Below, one piece after another: positions 45,484 through 57,950 of a stretch of 64,000 nt of DNA; position 1 is the stretch's first letter, and the number at the start of each line of letters is the position of its first letter. Location: contig CM043959.1 of assembly GCA_014529385.2 (NCBI GenBank), positions 8,521,526 through 8,585,525 on the forward strand, given 5' to 3'. Under the pieces are notes generated by a model, which made no database searches, was not told where the DNA came from, and was given only the letters and a program-made list of their open reading frames with translations. Made by a program: the position numbers and the translations under genes. The DNA comes from Adiantum capillus-veneris (taxonomy: Eukaryota; Streptophyta; Polypodiopsida; Polypodiales; Pteridaceae).

Positions 45484-47288
45484 CGCCTTGCTTAATCTCT
45501 CATCCTCTTCGCCTTGCTTACCCTCCTCATTTCTCCTCTTGCCATTCCTTAACTCTTCCCCCTTTGCTTGCAATCCCTTCTTCTTGCCTTTACCAACTCA
45601 AGCCTCGAGGGATTCTCTTGCCCAAGCTTGTCTTCTTCTTCTTCGAGAAACTCTCCTTTTTCTTTGTTGATGCTTGTTATCTCCTTGCTATCCTCCTTAA
45701 TTGCCTTGCCTTCATTCCTCGCCAAGCTCGAGCTTACCTCCTCCTTGGCTTTGTGCCCTCGAGGTCTTCGCCTCCTTTTCTTCGCCCTTCAATACGAGAG
45801 AGACAAGGAGAGGGATGGCAAGCCCCCCCTTGAGGTCAAGAGCCTTCCCCCTCTCTTCTTCGTTTTCTTTTCCTTGCCCTCCGAGCTTCCCTCACCTCCT
45901 CTTCTTGGTTCCTTTCACTTCCCCTCCCGTTTTGCTTCGAGAACCCCCTTTCATGCAAAAAACATCCCAGCTATTAATTAATAGCCCTTTTTCCTTCTTA
46001 AGCAGTGGCGCGTGAACATACATGATGACGTGGCACTCGGCGATGTTGGCAGCTCAGGCGACGACCCCGCTAGTGCCGGAAGGGAGCGCCATGGCAAGCT
46101 GATTCTTTCTCGTCTCATAGGGCCGCGCTCGTCTGACCTCTAATGCAACCGCTGCCAACCTTTTTCCTCCTGCGCACTCCCGTTTTCGTTGCTATGGACG
46201 CCATTGCGTTTTTTCCTCCTTGGCTTCACACACGCCCTAAGTTTAGGTCCACTTTAATTCTCAAGTGGGCGTGTGGCCTCCCTTTGGTTGCCTTTGGACG
46301 GCCATAGGTTGAGGCCCTTAGCCAATCTTTGAAAGGCATCATATTTGACTCCTATATCGTCCATGGCCCTTGGGTGCCACACTTTAGTGGGCGGCCTTTG
46401 GGCACCCTTTTAGGCATTCATAGCGACCAAAGTATTGCCAAGCACAACTTATTTCTCCCAGCAGTCCTTGGCTAACAATATCTTCATGAATTTTGATGCC
46501 CGCATCATTTTGCATGGTGATGCTTGCCTTCAAGATATAAGCGTATTTTGTCCAACTTCCTGGCCCTGCCTCTATTGGAGTTATCCCGCAATCATTGCAT
46601 TCTATGAGATCACTTGAAGCTCTTCAAGTAGTTTTTGTACTTAATGAGACGTACACCACATTTGACGTACATGTAGCTGCTATCAATGCACTGCAGGAGA
46701 TAATATTTTGGACAAGATTCTCCTCGAGCACTTACTTTGCTGCACTCCAAAATCCAAGCGAGAGCCAAAATCTCCCAGATGGCACTCCGTACGAGCCGAC
46801 TGGAGTTGTATGGAACCGGCCCTCGATGAATCTTTATCGGACAATATCTTGGCGACCGAAACTCAGATTGCTGATCTAAAAAGACCGACGCGCTCCACAA
46901 AGTGAGCACTTCAGGCCCGTGCATTCATTCAATTTTTGTCACCTCAGCTGCAGTTGCCCAATCCGGTACGGATTTGCAATCGACTTAAACTTCAAACTGC
47001 CATAACTTCTTCACCGTAGATCCAATCGGCGAGCCGTAAAGACATCCTGGTAGAGCACTTCAAGCACTACAGTTCTAGATCATAATCTCTCATATGTGCA
47101 AGCGTACTCATTTTTGGCATCATTAAGGCATCAATTGGCCCTTTAAAGCCGCATCTGGCATACATTAATCATTAGACTTGGCCTGTCAACAAGCCCTCAT
47201 CACTGACCATTAATCAAGTAGGCTTCAAAGAATCTTAGTTTGTATTTCTCTGCTCTTTTTCTTATCATGGAAGCGGAGCTGAACGACA

Positions 47289-47305
47289 TCCACCCCCTCT
47301 GAACC
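47289..47305 (-). other. Polypurine tract of LARD-like element
   Basis: The plus strand TCCACCCCCTCTGAA gives a minus-strand TTCAGAGGGGGTGGA directly before the TG of the 3' LTR. The same CAGAGGGGGT core occurs three times inside the ORF. Confidence 0.65.
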
Positions 47306-47869
47306 TACACAGCCTCCGGTCTGTGCCAACAAGACTTCAATCTGCATCTGCTATAGGTACGTTAGGCTCCTTACCATCATCAGACTCACTTAACTGTTAA
47401 ACATATGAAAAATGAAATAAGTCTTATACCCTATCATCAATGTTTTAGCTTAATCATTAGGTAGTTGTCCATCAAAATTCTCTGAGCTGTATCTGTCGTA
47501 TCTTCAAAGCATTCAATTAAGGATAACTTGTTTAGTGAACCCCGCCAGATTCAAGTGCTCCAGTTAATGATGCACACGGTTTGACTATTAAGCTCTCTTA
47601 AGGGAACCGTGTCAAGCTCAAGTATGCCCTACTCTATCTGCACACGGAATGGCCGTCAAGTCCTTTACCTCAAGTTCTGTTAGCAGAACCAACTCAATAG
47701 ATGTGAAGATACTTCATCAATTATCCAAAGAAGTCAACTAGAAGCCAGCCATGTAATCTTATTGAATGCATAATCAAAGCTATTCTGACTTAGCATAATC
47801 TAGAAAACAAAATCTTGTACCATGCAACCTGCTTCATAAAATAGCTGGTACTCTTCAAATCTGCAAAAC

Positions 47870-50090
47870 TGGCACTTTAGTAGCCCCCGGGATCAAAGGG
47901 GAACCTAATCATCTGTCCCAGTGTGAGCATTCCTTTAAAAAAATTGCACCATCCTCTAGGATCATAGGGAAATTACAAGAATTTCCAATCAGTACAGCAT
48001 AAACATGCATTAACCCACAAATCTTCATGCAAACCCCCTGGATCATATGGCATATAAAGAAATTGCCCCGGACCATGCATATATCTGTCACCTCCTGGGT
48101 CAAAAGCTAGCTCAAAATCCCCTACATCATAGGGTAACATCAGATTCCATTTAGCATCAGGTAGAATCAGATACTGCCATATCCCCTGAGCAATTGGCTC
48201 ATCCAATTTTCAATCATCAATCACAGGTAAAAGCATTAGCAGTGCACCTTCACTCTCATTAGTATTGAAATTCCGATCATGCATATTTGAATACATCATG
48301 TCTCTGATAGAATCCTCTTCATTAGGCTCAAAAGATGCATCTGAAAACAATTCTCTATCTCGTAGAGGCTCAAAATCAAGTAGTGCATCATCTAACAACT
48401 GCATAAGTTCATCATCAGCTGCATCTGAACAAATTGGCTCATGCATGAATATAGATTGATTGGTATCCTTAGCATCTATGTTTGAGAACCCTTCTAAAGC
48501 TTCGTCCAATAAGCACAAAAGATCTAGATCCATTGCTTCAGAAGGTTCCTCCATCGTGCACATCTCACGTTGCTGCAGTAAACCAAGATTTCCACATATG
48601 ACATGCATACTAACTGTATTTGCAGTAAACTGCTCTTTAAGTCTTTCACCCTCATCCAGATATCTTTGCACTTCTATAGCACAAAGTTCCGCATGCACAT
48701 TGAAAATTTTATCTACTCCCCTGTCTGTATCATCAGCACAATGAAACCAATCATATTCAATATCAAGAGATTGCACTTCACTATGGACCCCCTCTGAATC
48801 AGAATCATCAATTTCATGATCATCTTGCCATAGTGTCATCCCTGTGTCACAAATTGTCGATAGAGAAGAAGTTTTCTCCCTCTCTACATCACCATCATCA
48901 AATTCAGGGTCAGTCTGCCGGATTGGTAGCTCATGTCACACAAGCGTGTCAAAGGAGTCTGCACCCCCTCTGAATCATCATAATCACGTTCAAGGTCAGT
49001 TTTCCAATTTGGTAGTTGTGCTTCACAAAAACTTGTCAACAATGAAAGAGTCTGCACCCCCTCTGAATCAAGCACATACTCTTGCTTAGCCAAGTCCTCA
49101 AAATCTGGTACATCCAAATTCGGCAAATCTGGTATGCCAAAATCCATGGTCTTGCTGCTCTCAACAATAGCCCTACTTTGACCTATGACATCTGTATCAT
49201 TAATCAACTATTTGGCAAAACCTGTACTAGTATCCTCAATCACCTCTATCGTAGAATCTGCACCAGAAAAAATTTGCTCTAATTCTGGTTCAGTAGCAAA
49301 AGTATCAGTTGTTGTAACTGAATATTCTTGCATGTGTACCTGAATATGACTGCACTCATTCACCTGCACAATTTCTTCCTGAGATTTAGCCAGTTCATTG
49401 TCTTGATCCCATGATTTCTTTTCTTCCTGTATTGCAGGTACATGTTCACCCTGCGTAGTTTGAGGCTGTAGAGACTCACCGTCAAGGACTTCTACTTCAT
49501 GCAAGGCATCTGCAAACCCCAACTTCTCATACACAACTTTGACTATGTCTTCATCATTAGCCTGTAAGAAGGTAGCATCCTGTACAATAAACTCACCAAT
49601 CACAGCTTCTAACTTTGATCGTACTTGTCCTCGATCCAGTAGACTTGAACTCTGTTCTTGATAGATTTCATACTCCTCATAACGTGCTTGCACAATAGCT
49701 TCTTTGAAATACTCCCAGTCGTCGTTGCAAGCTCTGGTAACCTCTTGAATCTGCTCCTTCACATCTGAACTCACTAACTGCTCAAAATATTTGATCATCA
49801 ATTATTCTAGTATCCCTCTTACCTTTGTCTCCAGCTCATAGCACTCTAGGTAGCCCTAGGGATCGTGTCCATCAAAGACTCGTCTTTCGTCGTATACTGC
49901 ATCTAAAGCTGCATCCAAAGCTTCATCCATTTGATTTTTCTTCTTTACGGTCTCTATTTCAAGCAGAGATCCTTGCACCAATTGAAGCATCTTTGCAAAA
50001 TCTGGAACTGTTGACTTATCATCAAAACCGTTCGCACTTAATTCTGCAATCATCTTCATCATCTGCTCTAAATTCTCCATCTTTACCTCC
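47870..50090 (-). pseudogene. Unknown acidic repeat protein of the LARD-like element
   Basis: A minus-strand coding region starts MENLEQMMKMIAEL at about 50081 and runs leftward in consecutive long frames (49856-50081, 49208-49801, 48884-49207, 48210-48839, 47973-48206) separated by few stops or shifts. The product would be very acidic, rich in Glu, Asp, Gln and Leu. Two repeat types stand out: DSEGVQT (near 49055 and 48965, with DSEGVHS near 48790) and an F/Y-D-P-G-G motif (near 48125, 48095, 48045, 47960 and 47890). I recognise no gag, protease or other family. It sits where gag would be and could be a structural or non-autonomous helper protein. Function unknown. Confidence 0.55.
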
Positions 50091-50899
50091 CACCCCGGAT
50101 CCTTCTGCGTTGGTTTCACCAAAGATGTTGGGGATAATGTGTTCGCTACGTGAGCCGGGCAGGCACCGGGCCTCTGGCTGTGGGAGGTGTGAAAGAGAGA
50201 GAACAAGAGACAATGACAGCTCTGCCAATCACCGCAATCATCAATTAATCGAATATTACTTTGAGTACAATTTATCCTTAGCCAAGGCGGGCTGTTAACA
50301 GTGCCGTCACTTGGATCATCTACTAACCAGGAGTTTAAGCTCCCGCTTTACAGTATTAACCGGGCCGTTAACGACACTGGACTTAACAGAATGCTAATTC
50401 AATCTCTAGTTGATGACGGTGATGGAACTTTTCTAATGCCACTTTATCTGCTTCGATTGCCCGTGGATTCTGGAGTCTTCAATTCAGTTCATTGCCTCGA
50501 TCATCAATGCTTCGGACTCGCTTAATTGCCAATCTCTAGTTTGAACTTTCTCCTACTTCTTTCCTTGCTTCGTTTACCGTGCATGCCTTCTCCTGCCTTG
50601 GTTCAAGACCAAGAGTGCTTCTCAAGCTTACTCGTTATAATCCTTGACAAGCTTCTTCTCAAGCTTTGTTGCAATTCCCTCTCGTTGCTTTGACTTGAGA
50701 GAGAGAGACCTTGTTTAAATCCGTAACCGTCCTTGCTCTCCTCTTGATTACCTTTCTTTGCTCCCTTCTATTGCTAACCAAGGATGACAATAGAGAGTGG
50801 GCAAGTCATCAAGCCTTGCTTCCCCCTGCTCCCCTCGTTACTTCATGTGCCCTTGTTGTTGCTTATGGCCGAGAGAGGGAGAGAATTGCTTGGTTTCTC

Positions 50900-50901
<2 letters not shown>

Positions 50902-50970
<69 letters not shown>
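50902..50970. repeat. (GA)n microsatellite in right LTR, first tract
   Basis: About 34 GA units, equivalent to 45174-45278. Confidence 0.95.
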
Positions 50971-50972
<2 letters not shown>

Positions 50973-51044
50973 TCTCCTTTGCTTGTTTCTTTGCCTTTCC
51001 GAGAACTATCGAGAGAGAGAGCTCGCCTTGCTTTGGTTGGATTG

Positions 51045-51050
<6 letters not shown>

Positions 51051-51103
<53 letters not shown>
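51051..51103. repeat. (GA)n microsatellite in right LTR, second tract
   Basis: About 26 GA units, equivalent to 45358-45481. Confidence 0.95.
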
Positions 51104-51105
<2 letters not shown>

Positions 51106-52936
51106 CGCCTTGCTTAATCTCTCATCCTCTTCGCCTTGCTTACCCTCCTCATTTCTCCTCTTGCCATTCCTTAACTCTTCCCCATTTGCTTGCAATCCCT
51201 TCTTCTTGCCTTTACCAGCTCAAGCCTCGAGGGATTCTCTTGCCCAAGCTTGTCTTCTTTCTTCTTCGAGCAACTCTCCTTTTTCTTTGTTGATGCTTGT
51301 TATCTCCTTGCTATCCTCCTTAATTGCCTTGCCTTCGTTCCTCGCCAAGCTCGAGCTTACCTCCTCCTTGGCTTTGCGCCCTAGAGGTCTTCGCCTCCTT
51401 TTCTTCGCCCTTCAATACGAGAGAGACAAGGAGAGGGATGGCAAGCCCCCCCTTGAGGTCGAGAGCCTTCCACCTCTCTTCTTCGTTTTCTTTTCCTTGC
51501 CCTCCGAGCTTCCCTCACCTCCTCTTCTTGGTTCCTTTCACTTCCCCTCCCGTTTTGCTTCGAGAACCCCCTTTCATGCAAAAAACATCCCAGCTATTAA
51601 TTAATAGCCCTTTTTCCTTCTTAAGCAGTGGCGCCGGCGTCACTGACGTGGCGCGTGAACATACATGATGACGTGGCACTCGGTGATGTTGGCAGCTCAG
51701 ACGACGACCCCGCTGGTGCCGGAAGGGAGCGCCATGGCAAGCTGATTCTTTCTCGTCTCACAGGGCCGCGCTCGTCTGACCTCGAATGCAACCGCTGCCA
51801 ACCTTTTTCCTCCTGCACACTCCCGTTTTCGCTGCTGTGGACGCCATTGCGGTTTTTCCTCCTTGGCTTCACACACGCCCTAAGTTTAGGGCCTCTTTAA
51901 TTCTCAAGTGGGCGGGTGGCCTCCCTTTGGTTGCCTTTGGGCGGCCATAGGTTGAGGCCCTTAGCCAATCTTTGAAAGGCATCATATTTGACTCGCATAT
52001 TGTCCATGGCCCTTGGGTGCCACAGTTTAGTGGGTGGCCTTTGGGCACCACATTAGGCATTCATAGCGACCAAAGCATTGCCAAGCACAACTTATTTCTC
52101 CCAGCAGTCCTTGGCTAACAATATCTTCATGAATTTTGATGCCCGCATCATTTTGCATGGTGATGCTTGCCTTCAAGATATAAGCGTATTTTGTCCAACT
52201 TCCTGGCCCTGCCTCTGTTGGAGTTATCCCGCAATCATTGCATTCTATGAGATCACTTGAAGCTCTTCAAGTAGTTTTTGTACTTAATGAGACGTACACC
52301 ACATTTGACGTACATGTAGCTGCTATCAATGCACTGTAGGAGATAATATTTTGGACAAGATTCTCCTCGAGCACTTACTTTGCTGCACTCCAAAATCCAA
52401 GCGAGAGCCAAAATCTCCCAAATGGCACTCCGTACGAGCCGACCGGAGTGGTACGGAACCGGCCCCCGTGAATCTTTATCGACCAATATCTTGGCAATCG
52501 GAACTCCGATTGCTGATCTGAAAAGACCGATGCGCTCCACAAAGTGAGCACTTCAGGCCCGTGCATTCATTCCATTTTTTTCACCTTAGGTTCGGTTGCC
52601 AATCCGGTACGGATCTGCAATCGACTTAAACTTCAAACTGCCATAACTTCTTCACCGTAGCTCCAATCGACGAGCCGTAAAGACATCCTGGTAGAGCACT
52701 TCAAGCACTGTTGTTCTAGATCATAATATCTCATCTGTGGTCACTGCAAGCGTACTCATTTTTGGCATCATTAAGGCATCAATTGGCCCTTTAAAGCCGC
52801 ATCTGGCATACATTAATCATTAGACATGGCCTGTTAACAAGCCCTCATCACTGACCATTAATCAAGTAGGCTTCAAAGAAGCTTAGCTTGTATTTCTCTG
52901 CTCTTTTTCTTATCATGGAAGCAGAGCTGCAGGACA

Positions 52937-52998
52937 ACGCATCAAAGTACAACTCAACAATCATAGCACCAATGCTTTGGTCGACACAGGAGCTAGAG
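52937..52998 (+). pseudogene. Ty3 protease, first half (split by insertion)
   Basis: Plus-strand codons read RIKVQLNNHSTNALVDTGA, with DTGA as the retropepsin catalytic motif, then stop at the target site TAGAG (52994-52998) of the compact Ty3 element. The second half resumes at 59004. The left side is cut off by the LARD-like LTR. Confidence 0.75.
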
Positions 52999-53139
52999 TC
53001 TAAAACCAAAGGACTGCCAGGTCCTGGTCCATCCGCCCAACCTCCCTTCAATAGGCTCCTAGCCACTTTTGGACCCCTTCCCACTAAGATCCGGCCCTTG
53101 GCCGAGTCCGTGACCCCTTGGTTGGCCCTTGGCTTGACA
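52999..53139 (-). repeat. 3' LTR of compact Ty3 element (141 bp)
   Basis: Very short LTR, TGTCA...TTTTAGA on the minus strand. The polyprotein stop codon TAA abuts its first base. Confidence 0.9.
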
Positions 53140-53901
53140 TTACTCCCCCCTTGGAGAAGGGTTTTCGTCCTCGAAAACAAAAGTGGGGAATTTCTTCTTA
53201 AGAACACTAATGTTTTCCCAAGTGGCACCCTCTTCAGGGCGATCTTTCCACTTGACTAAATCTTGCCTACGTACATGATGACGAGTACGGAGTTCATGAA
53301 AATCTAAATTGCGTTCAGGTTCATGCGGTTGAGTGGGAGGTTCAATGAAATCAACCAATATCTGCTGGCCGATAACATTGTCGTCCCCATGCAAGCGTTT
53401 ATGTAAACGACTTACATGAAATACCGGATGGACACAAGAGTGCGCACGTAACGCAAGTTTGTAGGCCCTATCAACAACTCGCTTGAGTATCTTGAATGGC
53501 CCACAATAACGTGGAGATAATTTGGGTGTAGGTCCAATCTTCAAACTTTCTGAATGCTCTGGCACACGCAAAAATACCTCTTCCCCTTCCGTGAAGGTAA
53601 CTTGCCGACGTTTCTCATCCGCATACTTTTTATACCGATCCTGTGCATGTCGAACATTTTGACGAGCAAGTCTCAGCATGTCCATATGATCTTGGAGAAA
53701 CTCCTTGACCTGTTGGAGCTTCTCAGTTGCCAACCCCACCGTCACTGGTGATCTAGGTTGAAAACCATACATAAGCATGAATGGACTAAAACCAGTTGTA
53801 ACATGCTTAGCACTATTATATGCAAACTCAAGAATAGGAAGATAATCCTCCCAATCTGATTGCTTCTTGCTAACGTATGCTCGTAGCATATTCTCTAGCA
53901 C
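53140..53901 (-). pseudogene. Integrase C-terminus and chromodomain of compact Ty3
   Basis: The 253-residue frame begins just after the integrase catalytic Glu context (a stop separates it from DGQTE at 53911). It has WEDYLPILEFAYNSAKH and FSPFMLMYGFQPRSP, the GPF region RYCGPFKILKRVVDRAYKL, then HPVFHVSRLHKRLHG. The end carries LVKWKDRPEEGATWE, a chromodomain-like core, and finishes FVFEDENPSPRGE. Those final codons form the polypurine tract, and the stop directly adjoins the LTR. Confidence 0.85.
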
Positions 53902-53910
53902 TTGGTTGAC

Positions 53911-54679
53911 TCATTCCGTCTGACCATCCGTTTCAGGGTGATCAGTCGTACTTAAATTAAGTTGTGTACCCAGTCGTTTTAAAAAAGCCCTCCAAAAATG
54001 ACTGTTAAACTTGGGATCACGATCACTCACAATGTTACTTGGCAATCCATACAACCTGTAAAGATTGTCCACAAATAACTTCGCTAATTCTGGAGTCTTA
54101 ATGGTTGACTTGGTTGGAATAAACAGACAAAGTTTAGTCAAACGGTCTACAACCACTCATACCGAGTCATGTCCTCGAATAGTGGTTGGTAAACCCACAA
54201 TAAAATCCATGGAGATACTTTCCCATTTACCATTGGGAATCTCTGAAGGATGTAAGAGTCCTCCTGCTTTCAGGCGCTCTGCTTTATTAACTTGACATTT
54301 TTGGCAATGCAAGACATAGTCTTGAACATACCCATGCAAACCTGGCCAGTAAAACTGTCGTCTTACAAGTGCATAAGTTTTCTTAATTCCAGGGTGCCCT
54401 GCACTTGGACTATCGTGACATTCATAAAGAATTTGGCGCCGAATGTCCGCGTCCATCACACACTCTCCCCTTGTGGAGTAGGTACCCATCATCTATGGAA
54501 AAATTCTTCCATCTCTGCAGTTCATCACTCAAAAGAGGAGAACTGGGTGTGGAGGAAACAAAATCACTACCAACATTGGAGTGAGAAGGATCCCTCTTTC
54601 TAACATAGCTCCACACCTTGGAGTATGCAGTATCATGCTCGCACTTACCTTTGAGAGATTCCAAAAACTCACTCCGCAA
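53911..54679 (-). pseudogene. Integrase zinc-binding and core of compact Ty3
   Basis: 54157-54492 holds the HHCC domain (HDSPSAGHPGIKKTY, CQKCQVNKAERL) and WESISMDFIVGLP with the first catalytic Asp. An in-frame TGA follows at about 54154. 53911-54156 has VVDRLTKLCLFIP, IVSDRDPKF and HPETDGQTE, giving the remaining Asp and Glu. Upstream (54422-54679) is the RNase H-integrase linker in a shifted frame. Confidence 0.85.
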
Positions 54680-55822
54680 TTATGTAAAAAGGAGAGAGTT
54701 GATCTCTGGCATTCGGCTGAGAGCATCAGCCACTACATTGTACCGCCCTTTGCGATATCGTAGCTTGGCATCATACTCCTGAAGAATCTCAGCCCACCTG
54801 GCCTTGCGACCCTTCAAATCACTTTGTTGTGTGAACCACTTGATGCTTTCCTGGTCAAACACAATCTCGAACTGTGCACCATACAAATAATGTCGCCATG
54901 TCTTTAAAGCAGACACTATTGCATAGAGCTCTCATTCGTAAGCAGAGTAATTCTGTTGTGCTGAATCCAGCTTCTTGCTTTCAAATGCAATTGGCCTTCC
55001 CTCCTGCAGAAGGACTACTCCAATTGCACAATTACTAGCATCCGTTTCCAAAACGAATGGCTTTAAGGGATCCACAATAGCCAAAACAGGAGCTGTGGCT
55101 AATGTGTCCTTAAGTTTGTCAAAACTTTGCTGTTGTTCTAATCCCCACTGAAAGGTCTTGCCCTTGGCTTTCAGCTGATCTGTCATGCGAACAGCAATAT
55201 GGGCATAGTTTTTAACGAATTGACGATAAAAACCTGCAAAGCCTAAAAAAATCTGGAGCTCTTCCAAATTTTTGGGAGAGGGCCACCTCCGAATGGCATC
55301 CACCTTGGATTGATCCATGTGTAACCCTGCAGCCGAAATAACATGCCCCAAGTAGTGAATTTCCTCCTTGAGAAAATCACATTTGGATTCCTTGGAATAT
55401 AATTGATTTTGGCGTAGCAAATGAAACTCTTGTTTTAAATTTGCTAAGTGCTCTTCTTCAGTGGCACTATATACAAGAATTTCATCGAGGAAAAGGATAA
55501 CAAACTTTTCCAAGTATGGTCTCAAGACACTATCCATGAGTGTCATGAACGTAGCGGGAGCATTGGTTAACCCAAATGGCATCACCAAAAACTCATAATG
55601 TCCAAACCTTGTTCGGAACACTGTTTTGGGTATATCCGCAAGCCTGATGCGTACTTGATGATACCCAGATCTTAAATCAATCTTTGAAAATATACGAGCG
55701 TGGGTGAGCTTATCAAATAGCTCATCCACTCGTGGAAATGGGTACTTGTTCTTAACAGTAACCGCATTTAATCCACGGTAATCTACGCACATGCGCATAC
55801 TACCGTCCTTTTTCTTCACCAA
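54680..55822 (-). pseudogene. Reverse transcriptase and RNase H of compact Ty3
   Basis: 54932-55822 has [45 protein letters not shown] and the active site [11 protein letters not shown]. The second Asp of the usual xxDD is Glu. The thumb ([21 protein letters not shown]) and RNase H start ([18 protein letters not shown]) follow. A stop at about 54930 breaks RNase H, which resumes at 54916 (WRHYLYGAQFEIVFDQESI, VVADALSRMPEI). Confidence 0.9.
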
Positions 55823-55855
55823 GAGAATGGGAGAGGCCCATGGTGAAGAAATTGG

Positions 55856-56668
55856 TTAAATAAACCCTCTACTGAGATAGTCAGCAAGCTGACGTTCCAC
55901 TTCAGTAGCCTCAGAATGACTCATTCCGTAAGGCGGTTTACTCACTGGCTTACTGCCTGCAACCACGTCTATGCCATGTTGTACAGAACGTGTCGGCAGT
56001 AGCCCTGGTGGTAAATCATCTGGGAACACATCCTTGAATTCCCTTAAAAGTTCCTTCAATTCATTAGCAATATTTTCTTGTTTTGAATTAGTAGGCATAG
56101 CTGGAAGAGGAGAGACAGAAGAATGCGGCGTTGAGGAAGTTTTATTCAAAACATTATCATCATTAAAAACATCATCCACATTGGAAATAAAATGGCACAG
56201 TGAGTAACACAAAAAGAGTTCTTCTATTGCATCATCAGAAGTGAGCTTCATAAGCTCAGCTGTACAAATATGTGGTGAGGAAGGTACATCCTTCTCCCCC
56301 AACAGCAGCACGTGCACACCATTGGATTCGAACATTAGACTATTATGCTCATAGCTACGTCTAAGGGATGATCCTAAACTATGCAACCATTCACGACTAA
56401 GAACCACATCCGCCCTCTCCATATTCATGACTTGGAAATCCAAAGAGGTACGGTATCCTTGAATTTCCAGAGGTACATCTTTAACCTGAGTTTCCCATAT
56501 CTCAGCATCATGGCCGTTAATCATGGCTACCTTGTAGCGATGGGAACTCGGGGTTTGGGGCAATTTGAATCGTTTCACCAATTTATAATTGATGAAATTG
56601 TGCGACGCACCATCGTCTACCAAGATCCGCACCCTGTGCCCTTGAATAGAGCCATGCATACGCACCAA
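55856..56668 (-). pseudogene. Protease and RT start of compact Ty3
   Basis: The frame opens with the retropepsin motif ILVDDGASHNFIN (D-D-G at the catalytic site). It continues through RADVVLSREWLHSLG, equivalent to the ILGxxWL motif, and ends in the RT N-terminus (VFPDDLPPGLLP, GSKPVSKPPYGMSHSE). A stop at 55856 separates it from the RT frame. The catalytic Asp is retained. Confidence 0.85.
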
Positions 56669-56689
56669 CTCATGTGGTCCGAAAGTCTG

Positions 56690-57265
56690 CTACCACATGG
56701 AGGCCGTGATACAGCACTCATGCACCGCCTCGGTGTGTGTTACTTCCACATTAGCAAACTGGGAAGAGGATTCAAGAGGTAAAAGCTGCACCATGTGCAT
56801 TGCTTTTTCCTTCCCCTTGTCTTGAGCAGCAGATTTCCCCTTGGGACAATCCTTTTTGCTATGTCCACTTCCCAAACATTTAAAGCACAACTTTTCTTTT
56901 TTGGATTTCTCAAACTCTTCCGTTGAGAGAGGACCTCGAGACCCCTTGGGCTTTTTGGAGGTCTCCGATGCAGCAGAGGCAATTTTTCTTTTATGATGCA
57001 CATGCTGTGGACGTGTTGAAACAAGTGTAGTGCCATGCACATGCGAACTATGCAATGCCCGATCATCGGGATCATCATGGATGTGAGCTTGCACTATTGC
57101 GTCCTCAAGTGTTTGTGGATCCTGGGTTTTAACGTACTTCTTAAGCTCGGGAGTTAACCCACGGTTGAACCCACGTACCTGCTGAAAGGTATCCATCCCT
57201 TCCAGCTTGAGGATCACATCCCGATAATGGGAAATATATTCCAATAATGTTTTATGCTGGCGCAT
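56690..57265 (-). pseudogene. Gag C-terminal part with zinc knuckle, compact Ty3
   Basis: Retrotransposon gag motifs: LLEYISHYRDVILKLEGM, FNRGLTPELKKYV, TLEDAIVQAHIHDD. A Lys-rich region precedes a canonical CCHC knuckle (CFKCLGSGHSKKDC). The protease follows in a different frame about 20 bases further on. Confidence 0.85.
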
Positions 57266-57319
57266 AGAACATTCGTCCCAGGCGGTCCAATTTCTATCCT
57301 TCTCATTGGTAGGTAGAAA

Positions 57320-57950
57320 TTACTTCCTGAAGACAGTCTCAAAAGCTGCCCAAGTCTGTGGTAGCATGCCCTTCTCCTTGAGAGACATCCACCATTTGTA
57401 GGCCTTGCCGTCCAAAGTCAGACTTGTCTGCAGCGCCTTGGATGCATCCGGGGTACATCTAAGGTCATGAATACCATCCCACTTACTGAGAAAAATATTC
57501 ACGGTGTCCTTGTTTCGCTCACGCTCTTCTCCCCGAAAAATTGATGGCTTTGTATTTTTCAACAAATCATCCACCTTTTTTTGGGTCAGAGAGTGCAGCG
57601 GTCCCGGAGGAAGGCCTTGCCCGGCAGCCGGCCCTTGGCCTGGTGTGGAGCCATGCTCCTGATTTTGGTGACTAGCAGGGCCCATGGCCTGCAGCCGCAT
57701 ATGCAACTTAATCAAATCGGATAATGCTATGACATTCTGATTTAATTGTGCAAAATTCGTTTCAAGCACAGTCATGCGTGTTTGCAATGCACGGAAATCT
57801 TGCATGTCCAGCAACTCATACACATCGTCTGTCGCCGTTGTGGCACGATTACTCTCCGTGAGAGGAACCGTCCGCGTGGCATCGGCAGATGAAACGGGTG
57901 CGGACTGCTCGAAATCAAATGCATGATGCATATCTATGTCCGAATCCATG
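57320..57950 (-). pseudogene. Gag N-terminal part, compact Ty3
   Basis: I choose the start MDSDIDMHH at about 57950 rather than an upstream Met because the gag-like composition begins there. A coiled-coil-like region (LQTRMTVLETNFAQLNQNVI) precedes the capsid start (KPSIFRGEERE, FLSKWDGIHDL, KAYKWWMSLKE). A stop at 57320 interrupts the link to the next gag frame. Confidence 0.8.

Larger units (their letters stand above)
50126..52936 (-). repeat. 5' LTR of LARD-like element (2.81 kb)
   Basis: Partner of 44396-47288, with shorter GA tracts (50902-50970 and 51051-51103). Confidence 0.9.
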
